Assembly (NCBI GenBank): GCA_001275005.1
Contig: JWZX01002972.1
Span: 1 to 46,248 of the forward strand
Length of the DNA: 46,248 nucleotides
Direction: 5' to 3'
DNA from: Chrysochromulina tobinii
Lineage: Eukaryota > Haptophyta > Prymnesiales > Chrysochromulinaceae
Shown: positions 30,750 through 40,735 of the stretch, piece by piece
Position numbering within the stretch: position 1 is the stretch's first letter
Layout of the letters: each line of letters starts with the position of its first letter
Notes under the pieces: generated by a model
What the model saw: the letters and a program-made list of their open reading frames with translations, nothing else
Told to the model about the DNA's origin: nothing
Database searches by the model: none
Program-made: the position numbers and the translations under genes

Positions 30750-30922
30750 CTTTACCCCAGGCCGATGAAGAGATCGATCTCGGCACGTCGCGGAAGTGCA
30801 AGCCTCCGCGTTGCGCGACTTTCGAGCCCCTGTTTTCCCAATTCACACGTCGCACTTCTTCTTCGCCAAGGGCCGCCGCCTTCGCTGTCCGCCCGCGCCG
30901 ATCGCGCTGGCTGCCTGAAGCC
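30750..30922. promoter_or_regulatory. Bidirectional promoter of ATIC and proteasome beta5
   Basis: Only 173 bases separate the two divergent ATGs. No TATA box is seen; the sequence is GC-rich. Confidence 0.5.
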
Positions 30923-31717
30923 ATGTTCTCAGCCGCCTACGGCACGCCGCTCTCCTACCGCGCAGCGCTGCCAGGCGAGCAGCCTGACGAATTTGCGATG
31001 GCCGCTGAGGCGCTCGCGCCCGAGCCGCTGCTGCCCAACCCGATGGAGCGATGCGCTGGCGCTGACCAGTTCATCAAGATGCTGCATGGCACCACTACGC
31101 TCGCCTTCAAGTACAAGGGCGGTGTCGTCGTCGCCGTCGACTCTCGCGCCTCGTCGGGCGCATACATTGCCTCGCAGACGGTCAAGAAGGTGATTGAGAT
31201 CAATCCCTTCTTGCTTGGCACGATGGCGGGCGGCGCTGCGGACTGCTCGTACTGGGAGCGTTACCTGGGCATGCGCTGCCGCCTCTTCGAGCTCGACCAC
31301 AAGGAGCGCATCTCGGTCGCCGGCGCCTCCAAGATCCTTTCCAACATCACCTACCAGTACAAGAACTATGGCCTATCGATGGGCACGATGATCTGTGGCT
31401 GGGACAAGACGGGGCCGCAGATCTTTTACGTCGACTCGGATGGCCAGCGCTGCCCTGGCAAGATCTTCAGCGTCGGATCGGGTTCCACCTTTGCGTACGG
31501 CGTGCTCGATACGGGCTACAAGTACGACCTCACCAGCGACCAGGCCTTCGACCTCGCCGAGATGGCCATCTTTGCCGCGACTCACCGCGACGCCTACTCC
31601 GGCGGCACCGTGCGCATCTACCACATCACCGAGACGGGCTGGGAGCGCATCCGTGAGACCGACAGCATGGAACTTTACTTCCGATTCCAGGCGGAGGGCA
31701 AGTATAACCCGAAGTGA
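30923..31717 (+). CDS. PSMB5: 20S proteasome subunit beta type-5
   Basis: The product is 264 residues from the ATG at 30923; the frame is open further upstream but without an ATG in good context. Residues 1-56 are the propeptide, ending LHG|TTTLAF. Autocatalytic cleavage exposes Thr57 as Thr1, and the partner residues are in place: Asp73 (Asp17) in VDSRAS and Lys89 (Lys33) in QTVKK. The rest follows beta5 closely ([38 protein letters not shown]). This subunit carries the chymotrypsin-like activity of the proteasome, in cytosol and nucleus. Confidence 0.96.
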   Translation: MFSAAYGTPLSYRAALPGEQPDEFAMAAEALAPEPLLPNPMERCAGADQFIKMLHGTTTLAFKYKGGVVVAVDSRASSGAYIASQTVKKVIEINPFLLGTMAGGAADCSYWERYLGMRCRLFELDHKERISVAGASKILSNITYQYKNYGLSMGTMICGWDKTGPQIFYVDSDGQRCPGKIFSVGSGSTFAYGVLDTGYKYDLTSDQAFDLAEMAIFAATHRDAYSGGTVRIYHITETGWERIRETDSMELYFRFQAEGKYNPK

Positions 31718-32208
31718 GGAGGGCGCACAGAGAGCGCGGGAGCACACGCACGTCGGACGTCGCGGCTTCCGCACGTGGGCGCGGCGGGCGCACGTCGGCC
31801 GCCAAACCCATTTAACGGATCCACCCTCATCAGTCGTGTTACTGAGACTCCCACGGTGTACAAAATAATTGTTTCAGACAACACGACGTACTCCGCGGAG
31901 TACTCCGCGCGACCCGGCGGCGTCCCGTATACTGTTACGGCGCGCGGTATGCGCTACTTCCCGTACTTGCTCTCGCCGCGCCCGGCTCGCGCCGGAGAGT
32001 CGCTTACCCGGCGACTATACAACGCCCGTGGAGACCGAACCGCAACAGTACTGTGGGTCGCGTCGCCGACACACCCGACGCGGTAGCCGGTTACGGGTGG
32101 AGACGTGAGGCGCGGCGAAGACGCCGACGCGGATCGTCCCTGCAACGCTTCTCGCCTCCGTATACATCTCGGGGCGGTCCCTAAGGCGGTCCCGGGCTCT
32201 GGTGCCAG
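31718..32208. other. Convergent intergenic region with 16-base palindrome
   Basis: This lies between converging stops. GTACTCCGCGGAGTAC at 31888-31903 is a perfect palindrome. The rest is GC-rich without a recognisable gene. Confidence 0.45.
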
Positions 32209-35200
32209 TCAAGAGCCGACCACCCTACCCCACAGCCCTGCAGAGGCTTCCTTTTTCCTGCGTCGTGCAGCGACCATCCGCTGTTTCTCTTCCGCCGAGT
32301 AGCCGAGCACCGTGCAGAGCACCTCGAACGGTCCGTCGCTGTTGAGAATTCCGTCGTCCACCTCAATGTACTTGGCGAGCACTGACTTCAGGTGCGTCTT
32401 TCCTTCCTCCGAGTGGGCGAAGTTCAGTGACTGGCGTGCCTCGCGCAGCGCGCGCTGCGCGTCCTTGAGCTCACGCCGTAACGACTCCGCATCTGCCGCT
32501 GAGGCGGCGGCCACCGCCTTTTCGACCGCGGTCGGCGGTGTCGGTGGCGGCGCACCATTCGTATTTCCGGGCGTCTGCACGGCCAGGGCCTCGGCCTGCG
32601 CCGCCGCCTCGCCATTTGCGGCGGCCGAGAGCCCCGCTGCGAGCTTCGCCTCGAGCCGTGCGATCTCGGCGTCCTTGGCCTCGAGTAGTGAAATGCACTT
32701 CGCCCTCATAGCCACCATCTTCGAGCGCGCCGCCTCAGCAAGGGCGGTGGCCGCGGCGCTGGGTGCCCCGCCGCCTCCGTTGCCGCCCGTCGTCGCCACG
32801 GCCGCCAGCCGTCCCTCGGCCGCCTGGGCGCGCGCGACTGCCTGGTCGCGCTCGAGCTCGCACGCCTGCAGCAGCTCGCGCGTCGCTTTCTGACCTGTCT
32901 CCATCGCCACCTTCTGCTCCGCAAGAGCGCGCTTCGTGCTCAGCGCGGCGCGCGCGTCCCTCTCCTCGAGCTGCTGGGTCGCTGCCTCGAGCGCGCCGCG
33001 AAGCTCCGCGAGCTCCATCTCGAGCGAGAGGGCGCTCGACTCGAGGCCCGCCACCGCCGCCGCGCCCGCCACGCGCGCCTCTTCGGCCGCGGCGCGCGCC
33101 GAGTCAAGCTCGCGCCGCGAAGCTGCGAGCTCCGCCATTGTGTCACTCAGCGCATTCTCGTGTGAGAGCGCCGCCTGGTTCATCAGGCTCTCCGCGCGTG
33201 AGGCGGCCGCCTCGAGGGCCTCACATTGTCGACGCAGCGCATACGTCTCCTCGAGGGCGGCCGCCGCGCCGGCCTGCGCCTCCTCCTTTGCTCGCGTCGC
33301 CTCGGCCGCCTGTTTCTCCTGCTGCACGCGGGCCTTTTCGGCGGCGGCGGCAGCCTCGGCGGCGATGGCCGCGGCCTCACGGACCCCCTCGAGCTCGCTC
33401 AATCTCCCCTCGAGCTCGCTCGCGAGCTTATCCGCGCGCCTCGTCGCCTCGCCAAGTGCAAGCGCGTGCTGCTGCTGCGCCGCTACCGCCGCCGCCTCGC
33501 GCTGCTCCGCCTGGGATAGGGCCACGTGGCTCGCTTCGAGCTCGCTCAATCTCGCTTCGAGCTCGGCGCTCGTCTGCTGCTGGAGCTTCTTCTCTTTCTG
33601 ATGGAGCTTCTTCTCAGCCTTCTCGGCCTGCAGGCGCGCGTCCTCGGCCTGCTCGGCGCGACTAGTCGCCTCCGCGAGCTCCTGCGCCACGCTGAGCGAC
33701 AGGTCTGTCTTCTGTCGCGCCTCACGCGCCATCGCCTGCCCCTTCTCGCGCTCGGCATCGAGCTCGGCGGTGAGCTCGGCGAGTTTGGCCTTGCGGGTGT
33801 CGGCGAGCTCGACTGCCTGAGCCGCGCGCTGTAAGGCGGCGCTCGCAGCTTCCTCGGCCGCCGCAGCACGCTCCTCGAGAGCCGACCGCTCCGCCGAGCG
33901 CGCCTGCTCGACCTCACGGCGCGACGCCTCCGACCTCTGCTTCTCGGCCGCGAGCAGCGCGCGAACCTCCTCCACTGCTTTCTCGGCGCTCAGCCGCTGC
34001 TCCTCGAGCCGTTGGCTCAGCGCGCCGACCTTTGCCTTGGCGAGGGCGCCGATCTCTTCCACCTTTCGGTCGGCACTCAATCGCTGCTCCTCGAGCCTCA
34101 GGCTCAGCGCATCGACCTTTGCCTTGGCGGCCGTCAGTTGTGCGTCCTCGCTGCTTAGGTGGTCGGACGCGCTGGGGTCCGCGCTCGAGGCAGCGGCCGC
34201 CGCCTCGGAGGCCGAGGCAGCGGACGCTTCGGCCGAAGTGGCGGCGACGGCCGCCGCCGCCGCCGCCGCCTCGAGCCGCTCGCGCTCTCGCGCCCTCAGC
34301 GCGCTCAGCTCACCATCGAGGGTCGCCACGCGTGCCCGCAACGCCGCCAACTCCACTTCGTTTGCTATCGGCTCGGCGGCAGCCACCGCCTCGTTGGCAG
34401 TGGGTTTGGGAGTCGCCGCCGTCTTGGGAGCCTTCTTGCCGTTACCGGTACCAGTGCCGGTGCCACCACGGCCTCTCCCGGCACCGCGGCCCTTGGGGGT
34501 GGATGGCGGCATCGGCGCGATGGACATCTCCGCTTCCTTGGCGATGTTGCTGAGCTCTGTGACAGCCGTCTCGGTGAACGCCGTCACGTCTTTGAGCCCC
34601 GCGACGGCCGTCTTCTCGGCCGCCGCCGCCGCCGCCGCCAGGCTGCCCTGCAGGCTGCCGAGCATCAAGCTCGCGTCGCCGAAGACCGAGCCCCCGAGCA
34701 CCGAGCCGCCCAAGGCCAGGCTAGGTGTACCCCACATTCCCAGGAATCCATCCTCGGCTGAGGGGGCGGAGGCAGCGGGAGCAGCAGGCCGGCTGGACGG
34801 GGGACGCTGGTCTGACTCGTCGTGTAGCGACATGGCTGTCGGCGCACCCGGAGGCGCCGTGCGCGAAACGGGAGCGGGCACGGCAGATACGGCAGGGCCG
34901 CCATCTGGGGCATCCTCGGCGGGAATTTCGATGCCAGACTCAGCTTCGGCCTCGCTCAGCTCGAGTTGCAGCTGTTCCACTTGCGCCTCGAGCACTCCCA
35001 CCTGCGACTGCAGCTCCGTGACCTTGGCGACCGCTTTCGTCATCTGCTCCGTCGCCTGCTCCCTGCCATCCTGTGCTGCGGCCGCCTTCGCCTCTGCTGC
35101 GGCCGCCTTCGCCTCTGCTGCGGCTGCCTTCGCCTCCGCCGCCTCCGCCTTCGCCTCCGCCGCCTCCGCCTTCGTCTCCGCCGCCTCGCGCTGCAACTCC

Positions 35201-38200
35201 ACTGCCATGCGAGTGCTGGCGTCTTCGGTCGCGGCCGCCAGTCGCTGCTCTGCCTCCACCCGCTGTTGCTCCCATTGCAACGTCACCGCCGCGAGCTCGG
35301 CCTCCGCCGCCTCCTTCTGTGCAGTCATCTGCGCATCCGCATCCTGCTTGAGCACGGCCAACTTCATCCCGAGACTCTCCGCCTGGCTTGTCATGTCTTC
35401 CAGCCGTGTGTTGGCCTCCAACAGCTGCGCCTGCACCTCGGTCAGTTGCTTCCGCACCGTCTCAGTATGCTCGCGTGCCTCCTCGGCCTCTCGCTGCGCA
35501 TCCTCGGCCTCCGCTTTGGCCTCCTCGATTTGCCATCGTGCTGCCTCCGCCTGGCCCTCCGCCTCGGCTGCCTGAGCCCGCGCCGCTTGAAGCTCGTCCT
35601 GCGCTGCCGATAGCGCCGTCTCGGCCGCTTCCTTGGTTGCCTCGAGATGCTGCACTGTCGCAGTCAGTTCGTCCACCTGCGACTGCAGCCCTTTAATCTT
35701 GGCGACCGCATTCGCCTTGACTTTCTTTATCTGCTCGGCCTCCTGTTCCTGGCCACCCACCACTGCGTTCGCCTTCGCCTCCGCCGCCTCGGCCTTCGCC
35801 TCCGCCGCCTCCGCCTTCGCCTCCGCCGCCTCGGCCTTCGCCTCCGCCGCCTCCGCCTTCGCCTCCGCCGCCTCGGCCTTCGCCTCCGCCGCCTCCGCCT
35901 TCGCCTCCGCCGCCTCGGCCTTCGCTTCCGCCGCCTCGGCCTTCTCCTCCGCCGCCTCCGCCTTCGCTTCCGCCGCCTCGGCCCTCGTCTCCGCCTCCTC
36001 TGTTTTCGCCTGCGCCGCCTCTGCCTTGCGCTGTGCCGCCTCGACCTCCTCTTCGAGGGCCGCCTGCGCTTTGGTGGCCGCCTCGGCCGCCTTGACTGCC
36101 TCGCGCTCGAGCTGCGCCTGCGCCGCCTCGGCCGCCTCGGCCTTCGCCTCCGCCGCCTCGGCCGCGCGGCTCGCGCTCTGGCGGAGGCTGGCTTGCTCGG
36201 ACAACAAGGCCTCGAGCTCGACGACTCGTGCCTGGAGCCCCGTGCGCGCCTCCTCGAGCACACTCACCTGCCGCTCGCTTGTCGAGCTGAGTGCGAATCG
36301 AAGCCTCTCAGTCTCCTCGACCGCGGCCGCCGCCCTCTCGGCAGCCGCTTGCTCCGCCGCGACCGCCGCTGTGCCCTTAGCACGCGCTGCCTCGACCTCG
36401 GCCAGGGCTGCGCTGAGCTCGTCTCTAAGCTGCCCCTCCCGTTCGGCCGCGGCCGCAGCTGCCGCGCCCGCGCTAGAGCTCGCAAGTTCTGCTGCCACGA
36501 GAGCCTCTTCCTGAGCTGTCTGACAGGCAGACAACGCTTCCGCTGCCGCCGCCGTCGCCAGAGCCTCCGCCTGCTTCGCAGCCTCGGCCTCGCTCCTCGC
36601 AACTGCCCGCGCCGCAACGGCCGCCGCCGCCGCTTCCTGCGCCGCCGCCACCTCCTGCCGTGCTGCCGCCTCCGCATCTTTAGCCACGCGCGCTTCCTGC
36701 TGCGCTGATTCGGCCTCTTGCTTGGCAGCAACCGCTTGCTGCTCCGCTGCGTCGGCGCGCGCCTCGGCCGTCTCGGCACGAGCGGTGAGCTCGGCAACGG
36801 CGGCACGCGCGTCTTCGATATGCTGCTGCTGCTGCTGCTGCTGCTGCGACGTCTGATCGGCCGCCGCCGCCTGTTCTGCCGCGGCTGCAGCCCGATGGTT
36901 GGCCGCCTCCATCTCGGCCTTGGCCGCCTCCATCTCAACCTTGGCCGCCTCCATCTCGGCCTTGGCCGCCTCCATCTCAACCTTGGCCGCCTCCATCTCG
37001 GCCTTGGCCGCCTCCATCTCAACCTTGGCCGCCTCCTTCTCGGCCTTGGCCGCCTCCATCTCGGCCTTGGCCGCCTCCTTCTCGGCCTTGGCCGCCGCGG
37101 CTTCGGACGCGCTCGCCGCTGCGAGAGCGGCGCTCGCAACGGCGGCTTGCTCGGCCTCGGCCATCGCCGCCTGCGCCGCTTGCAGCTCTGCAGCCGCCTC
37201 CGCCGCTGCCTCGGACGCCGCTGACGCCGTGGCCTCCGCCGCTGCTGCCGCCTCCGCGGCCGCTGCCGCTGTCGCCGCGTCGGCGGCTGCCTTAGCCTCC
37301 CGTGCAGCTTGCTCTCGCGCCTGCAGGATCGCTGCCTCATGCTCGTCGGCAGCGGCCGAAGCGGCCGCCTCGAGCCGCTGTACAATCCCTGTGTATTCCA
37401 TGGCCTTGTCCGCCGCGGCAGCGTGTGCCGCCGCGAGCTGCGCCTCGAGGTCAGCTGCATGCTCCGCGGCCGCACGCGCCTCCGCCTGCGCCGTCGCGAC
37501 GGCACGCTCCCTTCGTTCCTCAACCTTCTGCTGGGCCTCTGTGAGGGTGGCAGCTCCTTTGGAGCCGAGCTCATCCACCTGCGCTTGCAGCGTCTTGATC
37601 TTGGCGATCGCCTTCTTCTTCACCTCCGCCTCCTGCTCCGCCGCCTTAGCCGCTGCCGCCGCCTTATCTGCCTCAGCCGTCACGGCACGAGCCTCGGCCA
37701 CTTCGAGCGCCGTTTCGAGCGCGCGCACCTGATGATGGAGGCAATCGAGAGGTCAACAGAGGTCATCAGTGGTACACGCGCCGTATCGAGCGCACGCACC
37801 CTCTCCACGCCCGCGGATGCGGCCGGCTGCTGCACGCGCTCTTCGGCGTGCCGGAGCTGCGCCTCGAGCTGCGCCACCTGCGACCGGAGCTGCGCCACCT
37901 GCGCATGCAGAAAGTCGATCTCCAGATCGGGAACGAGAGCAGCGGCGACGACGGCGTGCGGTGGTGCCGCCGCGTGCAGCGCACGCAGCTGGACCGCCAA
38001 CGCGTCCGACGTCAGGCTCTCGAGCCCAGGTTGCGCCGGAAGGCAGCTGAGCACTGCAGTGCGGAGCTTCAAGCACTCGTCCTCGAGTACCTCGCACCGT
38101 TTCTCCGCAGCACGCAGGTCAGCCATCGAGCGCTGTGGTTTTCCGCTGCGAGCTACCGTCGTCATGCCGGCATCTCGCGACGTCATGCCGGCATCTCGCG

Positions 38201-38582
38201 GCATTCCACGGTTCGAGGGCGTTGACAAATCGCTCCAGTTGTTAGCCTCTGAGCTCAGCTCAGTCTCTATCCGAGGAGTCGCCATTGCGCGCGGTGTCTG
38301 ACTCGTCTTCTTGCGCGGATCCGGTAGCTCCATCTCGTCTCCAGGGAAGAGCAGGCTTGATTCAAGCGTGCTCGCTTGGGCCTTGAGCAGGTCGGCTTGA
38401 TGTTGCGCCGCAATGGAGAGGGCCTTCGCAGACTCCTCAGCAGCCTCACGCGCTGCGGCCATGGTGGCCTCTCCTTCGCGAGCCGCCCGGGCCATGGCAT
38501 CCTTGGCTTCTTGGAGCGATTTTTCAAGCGAAAAGTCGCCTAGCGTCGTCACGTCGCCTAATGCCGATAGCCACGACGACAT
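32209..38582 (-). CDS. Giant GMAP-210-type golgin, two exons
   Basis: Exon 1 is 37800-38582 (261 codons) and exon 2 is 32209-37728, joined in phase 0 over a 71-base intron, giving 2100 residues. The N-terminus MSSWLSALGD with its following Ser/Gly/Leu amphipathic stretch resembles the membrane-curvature-sensing start of GMAP-210. Nearly all the rest is Ala/Glu/Lys coiled coil. The C-terminal 70 residues (THLKSVLAKYIEV...FEVLCTVLGYSAEEKQRM) resemble a GRIP/GRAB domain: LK-V--KYIE and LGYS-EE are present, but the Tyr that GRIP needs for Arl1 is His, which favours the Arf1-binding GRAB type. It probably tethers vesicles to the cis-Golgi. A Gly-Thr-rich patch near the middle interrupts the coil. 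Confidence 0.75.
35768..35999 (-). repeat. 21/42-base tandem repeats coding KAEAAEA heptads
   Basis: About eleven heptad units are built from near-identical 21-base blocks with a 42-base alternation of the synonymous Glu codons. Confidence 0.9.
36823..36846 (-). repeat. CAG trinucleotide run coding poly-Gln
   Basis: Eight CAG codons lie in a row on the minus strand, inside the golgin. Confidence 0.95.
36899..37095 (-). repeat. 21-base tandem repeats coding KAEMEAA heptads
   Basis: About nine 21-base units alternate between two variants (KAEMEAA and KVEMEAA), giving a 42-base higher-order period inside the golgin coiled coil. Confidence 0.9.
37729..37799 (-). other. 71-base GT-AG intron in the golgin
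   Basis: On the minus strand the junctions are GAGAGG|GTGCGT and ATCATCAG|GTGCGC. Removal joins the two frames in phase 0. The first 22 bases of the intron match the first 22 bases of exon 2 at 20 positions. Confidence 0.85.
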
Positions 38583-39003
38583 ACTCGGATGTTCAAGCTC
38601 GTGCGCGGCAATGTCGTCGAGGTGGAGGGTGCCTTTTCTGGGTTCAGACGTGTGTTCCCACACCAAAGTTTGACTTGCGGCCGACACAGCGCGGCGACGA
38701 TTTCTTCGGGCAACACCGGCATTTTTCACCCGAGAAAGCCTTCAAATCCAGCACACCGATCACTCAAAAAGCGAAACACCCTTGAAGCCTTGAAAATCAC
38801 GCTAGAAGCGGCCACGCTCTAGGGTCGGGCGGTGGCGGGTGGGTCGCTGTCGCCGGCTCGGGGGGAACTTTGGAGGGGAATCACGTACGCGTAGACGTCG
38901 GGGTACCGACTCGCGCGCGAGGCGCGCGTGCCGCGTGTCGGGCTCGTGCGGCTCGCTCGAGCGCACAAGCCACAACAACAAAGTTCCTCTAAAGATCAGA
39001 CCT
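38583..39003 (-). promoter_or_regulatory. Upstream region of the golgin gene
   Basis: This is 421 bases between two same-strand genes. It is GC-rich around 38890-38940 (CGCG palindromic stretches) and A-rich near 38760-38800. No gene is seen. Confidence 0.35.
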
Positions 39004-40020
39004 TCAGACGCGCAACACCTCAAAGCTCTGCCCGTCTGGCCCGATGCTCATCGCAACACTGCTTGAGGAACTGTCGACAACAGTCGGAATCGCTCTCGGG
39101 GCCTCAGCCGCCGGCGGCGGCGCACTGTTGTTGGTGGCGGTGGTGGTGGTGCCATCAGTTGCCCGTCGGGCCGCTGGCGCAGCTGGCGCAGCTGGCGCAG
39201 CTGGCGCAGCTGGCGCAGCTGGCGCAGCTGGCGCGGTCCTGCTGCCATCATTTGCCCACTGTGCCAGCAGCGTGCCAGCCACTGCGCGCAAAAGCGCGTC
39301 AGTCTTGACCTGCAGGACGAGCGAAGCAGCCTCGAGATTAGCCTCAAACTCCTCCCTTGTAGCGCGGGGGCCGTCGACGATATCCGTCACCGACTTGAGG
39401 GCAACAAATGGCACGGAGAGCGTTTGACACACCCATGCGACTGCGGCTGCCTCCATCTCCTTGATGCTCGTGCCCTCCGAGCGCATCAGCTCCAGGTCCA
39501 TCGGCACGGCGTCGAGGCTATCCGATGTGCTCACAACCCCAGTCTTGACGCCGATGTGAGACGCCAGCTTGCCGAGCGGCGGCGATCGATAGTGGCCGAA
39601 GCCGTATTCTTCCAGATGGCCTGCCGCATCTGGAATACGCCGCGAGTGAAAGACACATTTTGAAGACAGGTAAACGTCGCCAACCCGCGCTCCGGAGCTT
39701 GCAAAGCCACCAGCCGTGCCAGCGGAGATGCACAAGTCTGGCGCTCCGAATGCGGCTACGGCCGCATACAGACACACGCTTGCGGCGGTCGTGGCCACGT
39801 TGTTCACGTTGCCAAATCGAGGGTCGCGACCACACCAGACTACGTGCAAAACCAGGCCCTCGACCTCGCCCATCCATGCCACAAAGGGCGCGCCCCTCAG
39901 GAAGGGTGACGGTTGGATTTGTTCGAGCCCAAAGCGCTGCACGAGCGGCCGCACCTCCTGCTCCATGGCGACTACCAGCAGCACACGCTTCACTGCAGAG
40001 GGAGGAGTAAGCGCGGTCAT
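39004..40020 (-). CDS. 5'-methylthioadenosine / S-adenosylhomocysteine nucleosidase
   Basis: The product is 338 residues from ATG 40018-40020. Family marks are all present: VVAMEQEV with Glu22 at the general-acid position, ISAGTAGGF, the purine-binding EMEAAAVAW with its catalytic Glu, and KSVTDIVDG with the catalytic Asp. The enzyme cleaves MTA (and in many species SAH) to adenine and a thioribose product in methionine salvage. The catalytic core ends near residue 255. It is followed by an unusual 80-residue tail made of an Ala-Pro repeat, a Thr/Asn stretch and a Ser-rich end. No targeting signal is seen, so it is probably cytosolic. Confidence 0.9.
   Translation of the reverse strand: MTALTPPSAVKRVLLVVAMEQEVRPLVQRFGLEQIQPSPFLRGAPFVAWMGEVEGLVLHVVWCGRDPRFGNVNNVATTAASVCLYAAVAAFGAPDLCISAGTAGGFASSGARVGDVYLSSKCVFHSRRIPDAAGHLEEYGFGHYRSPPLGKLASHIGVKTGVVSTSDSLDAVPMDLELMRSEGTSIKEMEAAAVAWVCQTLSVPFVALKSVTDIVDGPRATREEFEANLEAASLVLQVKTDALLRAVAGTLLAQWANDGSRTAPAAPAAPAAPAAPAAPAAPAARRATDGTTTTATNNSAPPPAAEAPRAIPTVVDSSSSSVAMSIGPDGQSFEVLRV
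39173..39235 (-). repeat. 9-base tandem repeat, seven copies
   Basis: The unit GCTGGCGCA is repeated seven times and codes an (APA)n tract in the C-terminal tail of the nucleosidase. Copies are nearly perfect, so the tract is young and length-variable alleles are likely. Confidence 0.95.
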
Positions 40021-40735
40021 CACTGTCGCAGCCCCGCGCGCTCGTCGGACGAGTTCACGCGAGGACACTTCGCGTGAAAAACCCTTCCATTTTTGGTTAA
40101 AAATCGTGTGAAGGGCGCACTAACGAGGCGGGCGACCATCGGACGGCGTTGACCCCCCCCTTGGCACAGGGGGCGGTTCGTTTGCAACCAACCTACGAGC
40201 CACCGTCCCCCACAAACAAGTGAATAACGGAGAATACACACCCGACGGACGGTTCATCAGCAGTCGAAGATATACCTTATACCCGGGGATGACACCCCGC
40301 CCGGTGACACGCCTTAGCGCCCGTAGTGACCCTAGACATTCGACCCCCGTCCCCTCCCGGAACCTCCCGCGGCCGACGACCTGTCGGATAGAGACGAACA
40401 CGTTCGTTGGTTCGAGAACCCCAAGTTTCCGTAGCTAGGGGAAGTCGGGAGGTACAGGTAGAACCACCGTATCTCGCTTTCGCGCGGGGCGAGGATTTGA
40501 TTTTGTACATTGTACCGGTACCACTAAGAGTTGGAACGCGTTGTACACACTGAAGCCGCCCCTCTTTTAATGTGCTCTCCATCTTCACTGGTCTCGGCTC
40601 GTCACCGGCTCACGGTGTGTTATTGTAGTGCCACTGTAGTGTCGCACTGCAGCACTGCGCCAAAATGACAAGCCCATCGTCCCATTCGGAAGCGCGTGCG
40701 CCGACATGTCCGTCGGCCCATGCCTCAGCCGGATC
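40021..40735. other. 715-base noncoding region rich in short inverted repeats
   Basis: No protein frame is convincing. Visible inverted repeats are ACGAACACGTTCGT (40394-40407), GGTTCGAGAACC (40409-40420, containing TTCGAGAA, a heat-shock-element-like pair) and GTACCGGTAC (40512-40521). A C8 run lies near 40150. The region separates the nucleosidase start from the next gene's stop, so it holds the nucleosidase promoter and possibly an unrecognised RNA gene. Confidence 0.45.

Noticed and set aside
36264-37574. 436-codon Arg-rich minus-strand frame within the golgin
   Set aside because: It is a frame-shifted reading of the heptad repeats, nearly all Arg, Ser and Pro, with no independent evidence.
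39173-39235. CRISPR-like array
   Set aside because: The repeats are 9 bases with no spacers, inside a coding tail.
40405-40425. GGTTCGAGAACC as a tRNA B-box
   Set aside because: It resembles the B-box start but lacks the closing CC at the right distance, and no A-box or cloverleaf fits around it.
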